Source: Actinacidiphila sp965342175 (GTDB lineage: Bacteria > Actinomycetota > Actinomycetes > Streptomycetales > Streptomycetaceae). From it: a stretch of DNA of 64,000 nt. Position 1 is the first letter of the stretch; the number at the start of each line of letters is the position of its first letter. The notes below the pieces were generated by a model. The model was not told the DNA's origin. It saw only the letters and a list, made by a program, of their open reading frames with translations, and ran no database searches. The translations under genes were made by a program, and so were the position numbers. The stretch is from the NCBI RefSeq assembly GCF_965342175.1, contig NZ_CBDRBL010000011.1, positions 52,848 through 116,847 of the forward strand. Direction: 5' to 3'. This document shows positions 8,461 through 17,138 of this stretch, in pieces.

Positions 8461-9363
8461 ATGCGGATCCTGCATCTCTCGGACACCCACCTCGACCGTT
8501 TCGGCTCACCGCAGGCGGGTGGGGTCAACGCGAGGGAGTCGCTGCGCGGACTGCTCAACGACCTCGAGCCGGTGGCGGACATCGACGTCATCGTCATCAG
8601 CGGCGACATCGCCGACGACGGGTCGCTGGACGCGTACCTCTCCGTGCGCGACATCGTCCGGGACTTCGCCCTGCGCCGCCAGGCACCGGTGTTCTACAGC
8701 ACGGGCAACCACGACGAGCGGCGCGCCTTCGCCCGGGCGCTGGGCAGCGGGCACCTGCGCCCGGACGGCCGCAACCACGCCCTGACGATGCTCACCTCGC
8801 CCGCCGGGGAGCGGGCGGCCGTGAGCCTGGTGGACGGCTACCGCTTCGTCACGCTCGACTCGCTCGTGCCCGGGATGGGTTACGGCCTGCTCGGCGGGGC
8901 GCAGCTCGCCTGGCTGAGGGAGGTCCTGTCCGTACCGGCCCCCATGGGCAGCGTGCTGGTGCTGCACCATCCGCCGATCACGCTCGACGTCGAGGTGCAG
9001 CGTGCGCTGGGCCTGCGCAACCCCGGTGAGCTGGCCGACGCGATCCGCGGCACGGACGTCCGGCTGATCCTCTGCGGCCACTTCCACCTCCAACTGTCCG
9101 GGCACCTGGAGTCCGTGCCGGTGTCGGTGACGCCCGGGGTCGTCGGCCGGGTCGACCTGACCGCGCCGACCGGCACCGAGCGCGCCGTCCGGGGAGCCTC
9201 CGCGACCTTGGTCGAGATCGGCGCCCACGGCGGGCCGCTGATCCACACCCTGCACGCGCGCGACCCACGCGCCGGCGAAACGATCTACGAGCTCGACCGG
9301 CAGGAGGTCCGTACGATCATCGAACGCCTGGGACCGGGCGCCCGGACCGAGCACGGCGGCTGA
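8461..9363 (+). CDS. Class III (CpdA-like) metallophosphoesterase
   Basis: 300 residues with the full set of calcineurin-like metal-binding blocks: LSDTHLD (D8, H10), VISGDIADDG (about residue 43), STGNHDE (about 80), LHHPPI (about 170) and CGHFHLQLSG (about 208). This block set and length match 3',5'-cyclic-nucleotide phosphodiesterases of the CpdA/Rv0805 group, so cyclic-AMP hydrolysis in the cytoplasm is the best guess; other phosphodiesters are possible. I use the ATG directly before RILHLSD, since the 12 residues upstream in frame are not conserved-looking. There is no Shine-Dalgarno sequence, consistent with a leaderless message. It is a single-gene unit. Confidence 0.88.
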   Translation: MRILHLSDTHLDRFGSPQAGGVNARESLRGLLNDLEPVADIDVIVISGDIADDGSLDAYLSVRDIVRDFALRRQAPVFYSTGNHDERRAFARALGSGHLRPDGRNHALTMLTSPAGERAAVSLVDGYRFVTLDSLVPGMGYGLLGGAQLAWLREVLSVPAPMGSVLVLHHPPITLDVEVQRALGLRNPGELADAIRGTDVRLILCGHFHLQLSGHLESVPVSVTPGVVGRVDLTAPTGTERAVRGASATLVEIGAHGGPLIHTLHARDPRAGETIYELDRQEVRTIIERLGPGARTEHGG

Positions 9364-9627
9364 CCTCATGCGGGTGTCCCGCCGTTGCTCCCACCCGCTT
9401 CCCTGGCGACTCCTGACGCCGTCCGCTCGACGGCGGGTCAGGAGGGGCCCGGGCCGCCCCGGCCTGCCCCTTTCCGTAAAGATCCGCCCATATGTTGGGC
9501 CGTTCTCGTGATGCGCCGAGTCCGGGTGAACGGGGGCGGCCGGCGGGCCGTACAGGCTTGTCGGCGGCCCGGGCTCTCCCGTCCGGGTCGCCGTCCCTCA
9601 CTGTGGCTCGCTCGGAAGGAACGTCGG

Positions 9628-11490
9628 GTGTCGCTCTCCAGCGCTCATCAGCGACCGTCAAGGGACCAGGCGGCGTCGACGGAGCGACAGCCCCCGGACG
9701 GGACCCCGTCGAAGACGGCCGAAGCGGAGCCGGGGGAGCCGGCGGAAGCGGCAGAAGCGGATTCACCCGCCCCGGAGGCAGCCGCCGGCGGCGGTGCGGA
9801 GGAGGAACAGGGCACGCAGGGGGACTCCGGCGCGCCGGGCTCGCCCACCCGCCGCCGGGAGCGGCATCCGGGCGTCCGGCGCGCCGCGTCGTGGAGCCTC
9901 ACGGCCCTCGCCGCCGTCCTGGTGCTCTCCGCCTTCCTGATGCCCGATCGGCTCTCCCGTCTGACCGTCTCGCATTTCGCCCGTGTCCCGGCGGAGCCGA
10001 TCCTGCTGGCCGCCCTGCTGCTCGTGCTGCCGCCCCGGCCGCGGCGCGCGGTGGCGGTGCTGACCGGTGTCGTCCTCGGTTGCCTGCTCGTCCTCGACTG
10101 CGTGGACATGGGCTTCCACCAGACGCTGCGGCGCCCCTTCCACCTGCTGTTCGACTGGCCGCTGTTCGCCGACGGGCTGTCGTTCCTGAAGGACTCGGCC
10201 GGGCGGAAGACCGCGTACGGCGCGCTGGCCGCGGCCCTGGTCGCCGTCCTCGCCCTGCTCGTCCTGATGCCGCTGGCGGTGGTGCGGCTCACCAAGGTGA
10301 TGGCGCGGCACTCCCCGGTGGCACGCCGCGGCGCCCTGGTCGCCGGCGTGGTCTGGATGACGTGCGCGACCCTCGGCATCCAGGTCGCCGGGACGAACCT
10401 CGCCGCCAGGAACGCCAGTCTGCGGGTGCGGGGCCACGTCGATCTGGTGCGGCAGGGCCTGGCCGACCAGAAGGCGTTCGCGACGAAGCTTGCCGACGAC
10501 CCGTTCGCGAAGCTCCCGCCCGAGCGCCTGCTGTCCGGACTGCGCGGCAAGGACGTCATCTTCACGTTCGTCGAGAGCTACGGACGCGGCGCGGTCGAGG
10601 ACCCGGCGCTGGCCACGGGGATCGACGCGGTGCTCCGCGACGGCACCCGCCGGCTCGCCGACGCGGGGTTCTCCGCCCGCAGCGGCTGGCTGAGCTCCCC
10701 CGTCACCGGAGGGGGCAGTTGGCTCGCCCACACCACCTTCCTGTCCGGGCTGTGGGTCCCGGACCAGCAGCGCTACCGCTATGTGAGTTCCAGCGACCGG
10801 ATGACCCTGACCAGCGCCTTCAAACGCACCGGCGACTTCCGGACGGTCGGCATGATGCCCGGCGTCACCCGGGCGTGGCCAGAGGGCCGGTTCTTCGGCC
10901 TGGACCACGTCCACGACTCGCGCGGCATGGGCTACCGGGGGCCCAAGTTCAGCTGGTCGCCGGTGCCCGACCAGTACACACTGTCGGCCTTCGAGCGCCT
11001 GGAGCACCGGAAGGCGGCCCGCCGGCCGATGATGTCGGAGGTCGTCCTGGTCTCGAGCCACACCCCGTGGGCCCCGATCCCCCGCATGATCGACTGGGAC
11101 CGGGTCGGCGACGGCTCGGCCTACCACGCCGTCAAGAAGGAGGGCAGGGACCCCAAGGAGGTCTGGAGGGACCCGGCGCAGGTGCGCCGGGAGTACGGCA
11201 GGGCGATCCAGTACTCGCTCACCAGCCTCATCGAGTTCATGACGAGGTACGGCAACAGGAACACCGTGCTGGTCTTCCTCGGCGACCACCAGCCGGTGCC
11301 GGCGGTCGTCGGTGTCGACGCCGGCCGGGACGTGCCGGTCGCCGTCGTCGCCCACGACCCCGAGGTGGTGGACCGGGTGTCCGGCTGGGGATGGAGCGAG
11401 GGGCTGCGGCCCGCGCACGACGCGCCCGTTTGGCGGATGGACGCCTTCCGCGACCGCTTCCTGAGCGCGTTCAGCGCCCCGCAGCCGTAG
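9628..11490 (+). CDS. Membrane-anchored sulfatase-like phosphotransferase/hydrolase
   Basis: 620 residues. About 95 charged Ala/Glu/Pro-rich residues precede four to five membrane helices (residues about 95-290), then an extracytoplasmic sulfatase/alkaline-phosphatase-fold domain. Metal and nucleophile regions visible are DVIFTFVESYGRG (about 308), the GGSWLAHTTFLSGLW loop that in lipoteichoic-acid-synthase-like enzymes holds the nucleophilic Thr or Ser, VLVSSHTPW and VFLGDHQPVPAV near the end. The layout fits an enzyme moving phosphoglycerol-type groups at the cell surface, but the substrate is unknown. The start GTG 9628 is preceded by GGAAGG at proper spacing; the open frame to the left (from 9385) is low-quality coding. 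Confidence 0.82.
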   Translation: MSLSSAHQRPSRDQAASTERQPPDGTPSKTAEAEPGEPAEAAEADSPAPEAAAGGGAEEEQGTQGDSGAPGSPTRRRERHPGVRRAASWSLTALAAVLVLSAFLMPDRLSRLTVSHFARVPAEPILLAALLLVLPPRPRRAVAVLTGVVLGCLLVLDCVDMGFHQTLRRPFHLLFDWPLFADGLSFLKDSAGRKTAYGALAAALVAVLALLVLMPLAVVRLTKVMARHSPVARRGALVAGVVWMTCATLGIQVAGTNLAARNASLRVRGHVDLVRQGLADQKAFATKLADDPFAKLPPERLLSGLRGKDVIFTFVESYGRGAVEDPALATGIDAVLRDGTRRLADAGFSARSGWLSSPVTGGGSWLAHTTFLSGLWVPDQQRYRYVSSSDRMTLTSAFKRTGDFRTVGMMPGVTRAWPEGRFFGLDHVHDSRGMGYRGPKFSWSPVPDQYTLSAFERLEHRKAARRPMMSEVVLVSSHTPWAPIPRMIDWDRVGDGSAYHAVKKEGRDPKEVWRDPAQVRREYGRAIQYSLTSLIEFMTRYGNRNTVLVFLGDHQPVPAVVGVDAGRDVPVAVVAHDPEVVDRVSGWGWSEGLRPAHDAPVWRMDAFRDRFLSAFSAPQP

Positions 11491-11626
11491 CCGCGCGGCC
11501 CGCGGCCCGCGGCCCGGGTCCCGTCGTCCACCGCCGGCCAGGAGGCCGCGCGGGGCGCGACGGGCCCCCGGGGTCGCACCGGGGCGGCACTGGGGAAGAC
11601 CGGCTGCCCGCGCGCCCATGGCCGTG

Positions 11627-11772
11627 GTAGCGTCACCGCGCAGTGACGACCGAGGAGGTGAGAGCAATCAACGCTGTATCAGGCCGGGTGCTCCCCTCCC
11701 GCACGGCTGCGCGGACCCTCTGACGCAGGTGTCCCCGGGAGTGCCCGCAGGCATCCCGAAAGGCACCGATCC
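11627..11772 (+). promoter_or_regulatory. Promoter and leader with a 21-codon upstream ORF
   Basis: A -10-like TAGCGT at 11627-11632 would start a leader of about 135 nt before the hydrolase ATG. The leader has a strong AGGAGGTGAGAGCA stretch and a short frame from GTG 11658 to TGA 11723 (starting VRAINAVSGRVLPS). Whether it is translated or regulatory is unknown. Confidence 0.3.
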
Positions 11773-12536
11773 ATGCGCATCACCTCGCAGACGACCGCCG
11801 ACGGCATCTCGGAACACCACTTCGTCCTGGGCGACATCACCGGTGTGCTCTGGTCCCCCGCCGGCGCGGACGGCGACCGCCCGCTGATTCTGCTGGCCCA
11901 CGGCGGCGGCCTGCACAAGAGGGCCCCGGGCCTCCTGGCCCGCGCCCACCACCATGTGACCGCCGGGGGCTTCGCGGTCGCCGCCATCGACGCGCCCGGC
12001 ACGGCGACCGCCCGCGCACCGCCGCCGACGAGGCCGCCGCGGCCCGCATCAGGGATGCCGTGGCCTCCGGCAGACCCGCCGCCCCGCTCGTCGCGTCCCA
12101 CAACGCGGCGCTGGCCGCCCGCGCCGTCCCGGAGTGGCGCGCCGCCCTCGACGCCCTGCAGGGCCACGGCCGCGTCGGCCCCGACGTCCCGGTCGGGTTC
12201 TGGGGCCTGTCGCTGGGAACCGCCGTCGGCGTGCCGCTCGCGGCCGAAGAACCCCGGATCACCGCAGCCGTGCTCGGCCTGCTCGGCCACGAGTCCCTGG
12301 CCGGCGCGGCGGGCCGGATCACCGTCCCGGTCCGCTTCCTCCTTCAGTGGGACGACGAGCTGGTGCCGCGGGCGTCGGCCCTCGCCCTCTTCGACGCCTT
12401 CGCCTCCCGCGACAGGACCCTCCACGCCAACCCGGGCGGGCACCGCGACGTGCCGGAATCCGAGGTGGAGAGCGAGCACCGCTTCTTCGCCGACCGTCTC
12501 ACCCGGGCCCCCGGTGCACGGCGCGCACGCCTCTGA
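11773..12536 (+). pseudogene. Alpha/beta hydrolase (dienelactone-hydrolase-like), frameshifted
   Basis: Two frames together encode one alpha/beta hydrolase of about 254 residues. Frame one (from ATG 11773) gives LILLAHGGGLHKR and AAIDAPG. It then loses sense, and the next frame continues from about 12005 with EAAAARIRDAVASGRP, the nucleophile motif FWGLSLGTAVG, the acid region LLQWDDELVP and the histidine region NPGGHRDVPE. Inserting one C after the GGC ending at 12000 would restore the expected PGHGDRPR motif and join the halves. The rest is undamaged, so this is either a very recent mutation or a sequencing error. If intact it would be a cytoplasmic ester or lactone hydrolase. Confidence 0.8.
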
Positions 12537-12558
12537 CGCCCGGCCGCCCACCGCCCTC

Positions 12559-12750
12559 GTCCGGCACGACGCCCCTCGCCCGGCACGACGCCCCTCGTCC
12601 GGCACGGCGCCTCGCCCGGCACGGCGCCTCGCCCGCCACGACGCCCCTCGCCCGGCACAACGACTCGCCCGCCACGACGCCCTTCGCCCGGCACAACGAC
12701 TCGCCCGGCACGGCGCCCCTCGCCCGGCACGGCGCCCTCGCCCGGCACCG
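12559..12750 (+). repeat. Minisatellite, about 11 units of 17-19 bp
   Basis: Head-to-tail copies of a unit like GCCCGGCACGACGCCCCTC, with variants (GGCGCC, CAACGACTC), fill the space between the two hydrolase genes. Lengths of 17 to 19 bp put successive units in different frames, so no protein repeat is encoded. The spread looks like slippage of a GC-rich unit. Confidence 0.85.
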
Positions 12751-12768
12751 CTCCGAAAGGACTTCGCC

Positions 12769-13629
12769 ATGCCCTTCTTCCCCTCCTACGACGGCGCCGA
12801 GCTCGCCTACCACGTGCTCGGCTCAGGCCGCCCGCTGCTGTGCCTGCCCGGTGGGCCGCAGGACTCGGTGTACCTCGGCGACCTCGGCGGCCTGTCCGCG
12901 CACCGGCGGCTGATCAGGCCGGACCTGCGCGGCACGGGCCTGTCCGGGCTGCCGGAGGACCTCGCCTCCTGCCGCTGCGACCGGCTCGTCGACGACGTCG
13001 AGGCCCTGCGCACGCACCTCGGCCTCGGCCGGATGGACGTGCTCGCCCACAGCGCCGGGGCGAACATCGCCGCGCGGTACGCCGCCCGGCATCCGGGAAA
13101 CGTCGGCAGGCTCGTCCTCGTCACCCCGAGCGTCCAGGCCGTCGGCATCCCCGTCTCCGGCGGCCTCCGGCGCGAGACGGCCCTCCTGCGCCGGGACGAA
13201 CCGTGGTTCGCCGAGGCGTTCGCGGCCCTGGAGGCCATCACGGCGGGCGAGGCCACCGCCGAGCGGTGGCAGGCGATCGCGCCGTTCTCCTACGGCCGCT
13301 GGGACGAGGCGGCACAGGCCCACCAGGCGGCCGAACGGACGCAGACGAGGGACGAGGTGGTGGCCGCGTTCGGCGCCGAGGGGGCCTTCGACCCGGACGG
13401 CACCCGAGCCGCGCTCGCCCGGCTGGCGGCGCCCGTCCTGCTGCTGGCCGGCGAGACCGATCCCGGGGCGCCCCCGGCCGCGGTCGCCGCGTACGCCGGC
13501 CTGTTCCCGGACGCCGCGCTCGTCGTCCAGCCCGGCGCGGGGCACTTCCCCTGGCTCGACGACCCCGGCCGCTTCGTGGCGGCCGTCGCGGACTTCCTGG
13601 CGGACGGGGCCGAGGTCAGGGCCTCATGA
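12769..13629 (+). CDS. Alpha/beta hydrolase
   Basis: 286 residues. Catalytic features are the oxyanion segment LCLPGGPQDS (about residue 24), the nucleophile elbow LAHSAGAN (Ser about 92), the acid in LLAGETDPGAPP and the histidine in GAGHFPW near the C terminus. The PGGPQDS segment and overall size recall proline iminopeptidase-like hydrolases, but substrate specificity is open. ATG 12769 has GAAAGGA 8 nt upstream, just downstream of the minisatellite. The stop region overlaps by 6 bp the stop of the convergent methyltransferase gene, leaving no room for a separate terminator. Confidence 0.85.
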   Translation: MPFFPSYDGAELAYHVLGSGRPLLCLPGGPQDSVYLGDLGGLSAHRRLIRPDLRGTGLSGLPEDLASCRCDRLVDDVEALRTHLGLGRMDVLAHSAGANIAARYAARHPGNVGRLVLVTPSVQAVGIPVSGGLRRETALLRRDEPWFAEAFAALEAITAGEATAERWQAIAPFSYGRWDEAAQAHQAAERTQTRDEVVAAFGAEGAFDPDGTRAALARLAAPVLLLAGETDPGAPPAAVAAYAGLFPDAALVVQPGAGHFPWLDDPGRFVAAVADFLADGAEVRAS

Positions 13630-14517
13630 CGTACGCCGGTGCCGGGCTGCCCGTACCGCGCGCACCAGCACCGGCGGAACGAGGTCCTTGGCGATACGGC
13701 GCGCGGCGCGGGCCCGTTCCCCGGCCCGGGACGCGTGGCCGCGGGGCGGCGCGTGGCGGGAGACCGGCGCGGCCGGGGCCTTCGCCCCCGTCCCCCTGAT
13801 GCGGATCAGGGGCGCGCCCGCCACCTGGTCCACGGCGTGCCACAGGTCCTGACGCGTCCTCAGCCAGCTCAGCAGCTCCTCGCCCGCCGGGGCCGGGTCG
13901 CCCCAGGTGCCGTAGAGCTTGGTGCTCGTGACCACGATGGGCTTGAGTCCCGACGTCGCCACCGCCGCCCAGACGGCGGCGGCGACGCCCGGGCAGTGCT
14001 CGCTGCGGAAGTCGTCGAAGGCCGCGATGCCCTCGGGGGCCAGCAGCTCGCGCGTCGCCTCGATGTCACCGCGGACGTGCTCGTACAGATGCGAGGCGTC
14101 GACGTGCACGAAGCGGCAGCTGCCGGCGTCGACGTGCGAGGTGATCACCGAGGTGGGTCCCTGCACCATGGTGGGGAGCCGGTCGTGGAAGGCCAGGTAA
14201 TTCGTTTCGAAAGCGCGCCGGGTCAGCGTCGCGTAGGCCTTGTCCATCTCGGCGCTGTTGGGGTCGTCGACCGCCGGGGAATCCCACAGGTCGCAGACGG
14301 TGAAGCGTTCCCCCGGGCGGAGGTAGTTCCCCGTGAAAATGGCGCTCTTCCCCAGATAAGCGCCGAGTTCCAGTAGGTCGCCCCGGTGCTCCCGGTCGCT
14401 CTGCCGCCGCAGGAACCAGTCGAAGAGCAATTGGTCCACGGGCCAGAACCAGCCTTTGACGTCCGCGAACCGCTGCGGCCGCGGAATTCCGTCCACGGTT
14501 TCTCCCGCATGTGGCAT
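13624..14517 (-). CDS. Class I SAM-dependent methyltransferase
   Basis: 297 residues. The SAM-binding motif I is DLLELGAYLGKSAI (about residue 50). The acidic residue region FVHVDASHLYEHV (about 140) and the post motif GIAAFDDF (about 167) match the Methyltransf_24 group, which contains sugar and small-molecule O-methyltransferases. The tail is Arg/Ala-rich. The start at 14517 is set by AGGGAGCC upstream and by the sense of the N terminus (PHAGETVDGIPRPQRFADVK). The target molecule is unknown. The gene is divergent from the ABC exporter and convergent with the hydrolase. Confidence 0.85.
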   Translation of the reverse strand: MPHAGETVDGIPRPQRFADVKGWFWPVDQLLFDWFLRRQSDREHRGDLLELGAYLGKSAIFTGNYLRPGERFTVCDLWDSPAVDDPNSAEMDKAYATLTRRAFETNYLAFHDRLPTMVQGPTSVITSHVDAGSCRFVHVDASHLYEHVRGDIEATRELLAPEGIAAFDDFRSEHCPGVAAAVWAAVATSGLKPIVVTSTKLYGTWGDPAPAGEELLSWLRTRQDLWHAVDQVAGAPLIRIRGTGAKAPAAPVSRHAPPRGHASRAGERARAARRIAKDLVPPVLVRAVRAARHRRTS

Positions 14518-14638
14518 GAAGGCTCCCTGGAGAGGTGCTCCGCCGAACTGATCGTGAGGATATCGATCCGCGGCCCGTATCGTGGGACGCCGCCTCGCGA
14601 GGGCATCGCGCCGCCCGCGCCCGCCGTGCCGGGGCCGC

Positions 14639-14669
14639 TTGACCTCAAGGGCGGTCGAGGTTCTACGGT
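14639..14669 (+). promoter_or_regulatory. SoxR/MerR-type promoter with 19-bp spacer
   Basis: -35 TTGACC (14639-14644) and -10 TACGGT (14664-14669) are separated by 19 bp, the overlong spacer of MerR-family targets. Across it lies the dyad ACCTCAAGGGCGGTCGAGGT (14642-14661), close to known SoxR boxes (CCTCAAG-N4-CTTGAGG). The predicted start of transcription is at or next to the ATG 14676, so the message would be leaderless. Confidence 0.65.
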
Positions 14670-14675
14670 CGGTCC

Positions 14676-16559
14676 ATGAGCATGGAAACCACGGCCTGGA
14701 CACAGCTGCACAGCGTCATGAACGCCACGCAGGACCGCCGTCCCCTGGCCCGCGACACCCTGCGCCGCGTCGGCGCCTTCGCCAGGCCCCACCGGCGCCG
14801 CATCAGCGCGTTCGTCCTGCTGAGCATCGTGACCGCGCTGCTCGCCGTGGCGACCCCGGTCCTCGCCGGCCGGGTCGTCGACGCGATCGTCTCCGGCGGC
14901 GACCCCGGGCGGGTCACCACGCTCGCCGTGCTCATCGCCGTGATCGCCCTGGCCGAGGCGGGCCTCGGGCTGCTGGGGCGCTGGCTGTCCGCGAACCTCG
15001 GCGAGGGCCTCATCCTCGACCTGCGCACCGCCGTGTTCGACCATGTCCAGCGCATGCCGGTGGCCTTCTTCACGCGGACCCGCACCGGGGCCCTGGTCAG
15101 CCGTCTCAACAACGACGTGATCGGCGCCCAGCGCGCGTTCAGCAACACACTCTCCGGGGTCGTCGGCAACGTCGTCACCCTGCTGCTGACCCTCGGCGTC
15201 ATGCTCACCCTGTCCTGGCAGATCACCCTGCTCGCCCTCGTCCTCCTCCCGGTCTTCGTCGTCCCGGCACGCCGGATGGGCACCCGCATGGCGCGCCTCC
15301 AGCGGGAGGCCGCGGCCCACAACGCCGCCATGAGCACCCGGATGACCGAGCGCTTCTCGGCTCCCGGTGCCACCTTGGTGAAGCTCTTCGGGCGGCCCGC
15401 GGACGAGTCGGCCCGCTTCGCCGAACGTGCGAGCCGGGTCCGGGACATCGGCGTGCGGACGGCCATGGCGCAGTCGGCCTTCATCACGGCGCTCACCCTC
15501 GTCTCCGCCCTCGCGCTGGCGCTCGTCTACGGGCTGGGCGGGCACTTCGCGCTCACCGGCGCCCTCGACGCCGGCTCCGTCGTCACCCTCGCCCTCCTCC
15601 TCACCCGGCTCTACGCGCCGCTGACCGCGCTCGCGGGCGCCCGCGTCGACGTCATGAGCGCCCTGGTCAGCTTCGAGCGGGTCTTCGAGGTGCTCGACCT
15701 CGAGCCCCTCATCACCGAGGGGCCGGACGCCCGCCCGGTGCCGGACGGGCCGGTCGCCGTCGAGTTCGAGGACGTCCACTTCGGCTACCCGTCGGCCGAC
15801 AAGGTGTCGCTGGCCTCGCTGGAAGAGGTGGCGACGCTGGACACCCGCAACGGCGGCAAGGTCCTCCACGGGATAACCTTCCGCGCCGAGCCCGGCCACA
15901 CCGTCGCCCTCGTGGGCTCGTCCGGCGCCGGGAAGTCGACCATCGCGCAGCTGCTGCCCCGCCTGTACGACGTCGACGCCGGCGCCGTCCGCGTCGGCGG
16001 CGTCGACGTCCGCGATCTGACGGCCGCCTCCCTGCGCGCCACGGTCGGCATGGTCACCCAGGACGGCCACCTCTTCCACGACACCATCCGCGCCAACCTG
16101 CTGCTCGCCGCGCCCGACGCCACCGACGGCGAACTGCGCGACGTCCTGCGCCGCGCCCGTCTCGACGGTCTCGTCGCCGAACTCCCCGACGGCCTCGACA
16201 CCGTCGTGGGCGAGCGCGGCTACCGCCTCTCCGGCGGCGAGCGCCAGCGCATGACCATCGCCCGGCTGCTGCTGGCCGGCCAGCGCGTCGTGATCCTTGA
16301 CGAGGCCACCGCGCACCTGGACAGCACCTCGGAGGCGGCCGTCCAGGAAGCCCTCGCCGAGGCCCTCGCCGACCGCACGGCCGTCGTCATCGCCCACCGC
16401 CTGTCCACGGTGCGCGCCGCCGACCTGATCCTCGTCGTCGAGGCCGGCCGGATCGTGGAGCGCGGCACCCACACCAAGCTCCTGGCGGCGGACGGCCGGT
16501 ACGCGGAGCTGTACCGCACGCAGTTCCAGGAGGAGGCTGTGCCGGGCGCCTTGAGCTGA
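14676..16559 (+). CDS. ABC exporter half-transporter (membrane domain plus ATPase)
   Basis: 627 residues. Six membrane helices in an ABC type-1 domain (residues about 40-325, with the coupling motif RTRTGALVSRLNND) precede the ATPase. ATPase motifs are Walker A ALVGSSGAGKSTIAQ (about 417), Q-loop MVTQDGHLFHDTI, signature LSGGERQRM, Walker B VVILDEATAHLDS and switch VIAHRLSTV. Between FGYPSADK and VLHGITF about 18 extra residues enlarge the N-terminal strand loop of the ATPase. It probably homodimerises and exports a drug, lipid or redox-active compound. The SoxR-like promoter in front suggests induction by redox-cycling molecules; an ABC transporter belongs to the S. coelicolor SoxR regulon, which is known, but orthology here is inferred. 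Confidence 0.92.
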   Translation: MSMETTAWTQLHSVMNATQDRRPLARDTLRRVGAFARPHRRRISAFVLLSIVTALLAVATPVLAGRVVDAIVSGGDPGRVTTLAVLIAVIALAEAGLGLLGRWLSANLGEGLILDLRTAVFDHVQRMPVAFFTRTRTGALVSRLNNDVIGAQRAFSNTLSGVVGNVVTLLLTLGVMLTLSWQITLLALVLLPVFVVPARRMGTRMARLQREAAAHNAAMSTRMTERFSAPGATLVKLFGRPADESARFAERASRVRDIGVRTAMAQSAFITALTLVSALALALVYGLGGHFALTGALDAGSVVTLALLLTRLYAPLTALAGARVDVMSALVSFERVFEVLDLEPLITEGPDARPVPDGPVAVEFEDVHFGYPSADKVSLASLEEVATLDTRNGGKVLHGITFRAEPGHTVALVGSSGAGKSTIAQLLPRLYDVDAGAVRVGGVDVRDLTAASLRATVGMVTQDGHLFHDTIRANLLLAAPDATDGELRDVLRRARLDGLVAELPDGLDTVVGERGYRLSGGERQRMTIARLLLAGQRVVILDEATAHLDSTSEAAVQEALAEALADRTAVVIAHRLSTVRAADLILVVEAGRIVERGTHTKLLAADGRYAELYRTQFQEEAVPGALS

Positions 16560-16649
16560 CACGCTCCGGTATCGGACCGTCGCCCGTCCCGGGGGGGATG
16601 CGATCCTCACGCTCGCCTTTTCGACACGACGAAGCGGAAGCCCACGGAC

Positions 16650-16979
16650 ATGCGCGATCTCCTCCCCGAAGCCCCGAAGAAGCAAGACTGGTTCACCCAG
16701 ATACGGAACCTACCCGTGTGGCAAGGGGTGCTCGTGGCAATGCCGTTCGGGCTGCTGTTCATCGGCGGCGCGATCGGCGGCGCCCTCGGGGCTTTGGGGG
16801 CCGTGGCCAACCTGAGGCTCGCCCGGACCTCGCTGGCGCCCGCGGCGAAGGCCCTGAGCATGGCGGGCGTCGTCGTCGGCTGCGTGATCGTCTACTTCGC
16901 CGTCGCGGCCGCGCTCGCGGCGGTGTTGCAGGGCGGTGCGCCGCCCCCGTTTCGCGTCAGGGCCACGAATTCCCGGTGA
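16650..16979 (+). CDS. Small membrane protein, two helices
   Basis: 109 residues of no recognised family. A charged N terminus (RDLLPEAPKKQDWFTQIRNL) is followed by two hydrophobic segments (about 28-52, Gly-rich, and 68-92) and a short basic tail. Gly and Ala patterns suit tight helix packing. It begins 90 nt after the exporter stop in the same direction and could be cotranscribed, but spacing does not prove it. The start ATG 16650 follows a weak GCGGAAG. Confidence 0.6.
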   Translation: MRDLLPEAPKKQDWFTQIRNLPVWQGVLVAMPFGLLFIGGAIGGALGALGAVANLRLARTSLAPAAKALSMAGVVVGCVIVYFAVAAALAAVLQGGAPPPFRVRATNSR

Positions 16980-17094
16980 CGCGCCGCTCGGCTCACCCCG
17001 GGGTGGTGGCTTCCACCGATCGACGATGTCCTGCTGCATCTTGGATGGGCAGCCGGCGCCGGCGGGCGGGACGGCGTGCGGGCTCGACCGCGAC

Positions 17095-17123
17095 CGGCTC
17101 CGCCCCGTGACCGGGCGGAGCCG
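17095..17123 (-). terminator. Terminator of the EEP-domain gene
   Basis: A perfect 11-bp stem (CGGCTCCGCCC / GGGCGGAGCCG) with a 7-nt loop lies 16 nt past the stop at 17139. Confidence 0.7.
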
Positions 17124-17138
17124 TCCCCGGGCGTCCGG

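Noticed and set aside
9492..11630. Two further long frames over the sulfatase-like gene
   Set aside because: Shadows caused by GC bias; only the frame from GTG 9628 has membrane helices and sulfatase motifs.
12559..12750. CRISPR-like look of the 17-19-bp repeats
   Set aside because: Units are directly adjacent without spacers and of unequal length; no cas genes nearby.
14223..16685. Minus-strand frame of 820 codons over the ABC exporter
   Set aside because: Antisense of the exporter; Asp/Gly/Val-rich without any motif, whereas the plus strand has all ABC motifs.
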